DNA of 13,519 nucleotides, taken from Bdellovibrionaceae bacterium UBA2466 (GTDB lineage Bacteria > Bdellovibrionota > FAC87 > UBA2466). This document shows, in pieces, positions 12,554 to 13,519 of the stretch. A model generated the notes under the pieces. The model was given only the letters and a program-made list of their open reading frames with translations. It did not search any database and was not told where the DNA came from. How positions within the stretch are numbered: the stretch's first letter is position 1; the number at the start of each line of letters is the position of its first letter. The position numbers were made by a program, and so were the translations under genes. The DNA is taken from the NCBI GenBank assembly GCA_002342225.1, contig DDPO01000051.1, positions 1 through 13,519 of the forward strand. Reading direction: 5' to 3'.

Positions 12554-13519
12554 ATGAATGAACTTATTTTCGGAAACTCAGAAAGCTTTCAAAAAGTAAT
12601 GGCTAAAGTAGAACTTTACGCCCCCCACGCTTGGCCCGCTCTTATTTTGGGGGAGACCGGAGTGGGCAAAGAGCTCATCGCTAGAAAACTCCACGATCTC
12701 TCCCAAAGAAAAGCCATGCCCTTTATTCCAGTCAACTGTAGCGCCATCCCAGCTGGCCTATTTGAAAGTGAACTTTTCGGCTATGAGAGGGGGGCCTTCT
12801 CTGGGGCCATGAATCCTTCTAAAGGACTTGCCAAGATGGCCCACGGAGGCACCCTCTTCTTAGATGAATTGGGCGAACTCGATATCAACTTACAAGCCAA
12901 GCTTTTAAGGCTCATCGATTCGGGAGAAGTTCGTTCGGTGGGCTCTCAAAAAGTAGAACATGTGAATGTTCGAGTGATTGCGGCGACCAATGTAGACCTC
13001 TCTGCAGCAGTGGCAGCGGGCCTCTTTCGACAAGATCTTCTTGAACGACTATCCGTCTTAAGAATCCATGTGCCACCTTTAAGAGATAGAAAAGAAGATA
13101 TCCTTCTCATTGCCACTGAAATTTTAGAACGACTAGGTTCTCGATTTTCAGTAGAAGACTTGAAACTTCTTACACTTTTTGATTGGCCAGGCAATGTCCG
13201 ACAATTACGAAACCTTCTCATCCGAGCAAGTGTGCTTGGCAAAATGAAAGTAGGAGAACCTCTTCTAAAACAACTCTTAAAAGAAGAAGCTCAGGAGAGC
13301 ACAGTCGGCGCAGCGCCCAAAGAAAGAGAGGCTTTACTTCAAGGGCCGCTCGAGGCTATTGAGAGAGATGTCATTATTGACCGACTTAAGAAATTTCACG
13401 GCAACCGGAAAGAGGCGGCCAAGGATTTAGGAATTGCGAAATCGACTCTACATGAAAAACTGCGACGCTGGAAAGAGGACCCCTCTGTGGAAAAAACTTG
13501 GCCTATGGCTCGCTGGACT
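12554..13519 (+). CDS. Sigma54-dependent AAA+ activator with Fis-type HTH, 3' end outside window (partial)
   Basis: The frame is open from ATG at 12554 to the window edge: 322 residues, with AAGGAG 9 nt before the start. It begins directly with the AAA+ domain: GNSESFQKVMAKVELYAP, Walker A GETGVGKE (33-40), ESELFGYERGAFSGA (71-85), Walker B GGTLFLDELGEL (98-109), Arg-finger region LFRQDLLERL (157-166) and sensor II WPGNVRQLRN (211-220). A Fis-type helix-turn-helix occupies 283-306 (GNRKEAAKDLGIAKSTLHEK). Such proteins hydrolyse ATP to remodel sigma54-RNA polymerase at -24/-12 promoters. There is no N-terminal receiver, GAF or PAS domain, as in PspF, unless a sensing domain (for example FHA) follows after the window. 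The sigma54-contacting loop is GAFSGA rather than GAFTGA (Ser83). Its target genes are not evident. Confidence 0.9.
   Translation, partial: MNELIFGNSESFQKVMAKVELYAPHAWPALILGETGVGKELIARKLHDLSQRKAMPFIPVNCSAIPAGLFESELFGYERGAFSGAMNPSKGLAKMAHGGTLFLDELGELDINLQAKLLRLIDSGEVRSVGSQKVEHVNVRVIAATNVDLSAAVAAGLFRQDLLERLSVLRIHVPPLRDRKEDILLIATEILERLGSRFSVEDLKLLTLFDWPGNVRQLRNLLIRASVLGKMKVGEPLLKQLLKEEAQESTVGAAPKEREALLQGPLEAIERDVIIDRLKKFHGNRKEAAKDLGIAKSTLHEKLRRWKEDPSVEKTWPMARWT

Noticed and set aside
12946..13242. Minus-strand open frame of 98 codons, Arg/Ser rich
   Set aside because: Antisense to the AAA+ domain of the sigma54 activator, which has all its motifs on the plus strand; a shadow.

Overview
The window comes from a Gram-negative bacterium. 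It carries Kdo transferase and heptosyltransferase-type genes for lipopolysaccharide (LPS) core, an outer-membrane barrel protein ending in Phe, and several signal-peptide proteins. The moderately AT-leaning base use, the Lys/Phe/Leu-rich proteins, a GYF_2-like protein and a stand-alone sigma54 activator together suggest a Bdellovibrionota or other former delta-proteobacterial genome. That placement is an impression, not proof. I see no tRNA or rRNA genes, CRISPR array, insertion sequence, prophage or transposon. This looks like ordinary chromosomal core plus envelope DNA.

Layout. Positions 1-1728 hold a minus-strand operon read right to left: a small secreted coiled-coil protein (TTG start), an inositol-monophosphatase/SuhB-type phosphatase, and the 5' part of a GYF_2-like protein that leaves the window. 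Diverging from it, 1795-8238 is a long plus-strand cluster: an unrecognised Rossmann-type nucleotide-binding protein, argS, a family-9 glycosyltransferase (heptosyltransferase type), waaA/kdtA and a membrane acyltransferase (acyltransferase-3 family). From argS onward the genes are 1 nt apart or overlap, so arginyl-tRNA synthetase is probably co-transcribed with LPS-core synthesis and decoration. The argS gene may also have its own promoter with a very short leader.

Positions 8257-9037 hold two small DoxX-like membrane proteins transcribed divergently from a 73-nt gap. Positions 9057-9950 (minus) encode an unrecognised exported protein with two resembling modules. Positions 10029-11314 form a complete single-gene unit on the minus strand: good promoter, roughly 95-nt leader with a potential hairpin, strong Shine-Dalgarno, porin-like barrel, and a textbook intrinsic terminator. 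Positions 11442-12074 (minus) encode a YdcF/SanA-like DUF218 membrane protein. Divergent from it is rpmB (ribosomal protein L28, zinc-ribbon form, GTG start), with its own promoter and terminator. The right edge (12554 onward, open) is a sigma54-dependent AAA+ activator without a receiver domain and with GAFSGA in place of GAFTGA.

Nothing here clearly amounts to a new defence or mobile system. The points most worth checking are the degenerate HIGH motif of ArgRS, the unrecognised nucleotide-binding protein at the head of the LPS cluster, the divergent DoxX-like pair, and the signal-peptide start of the 9057-9950 gene.
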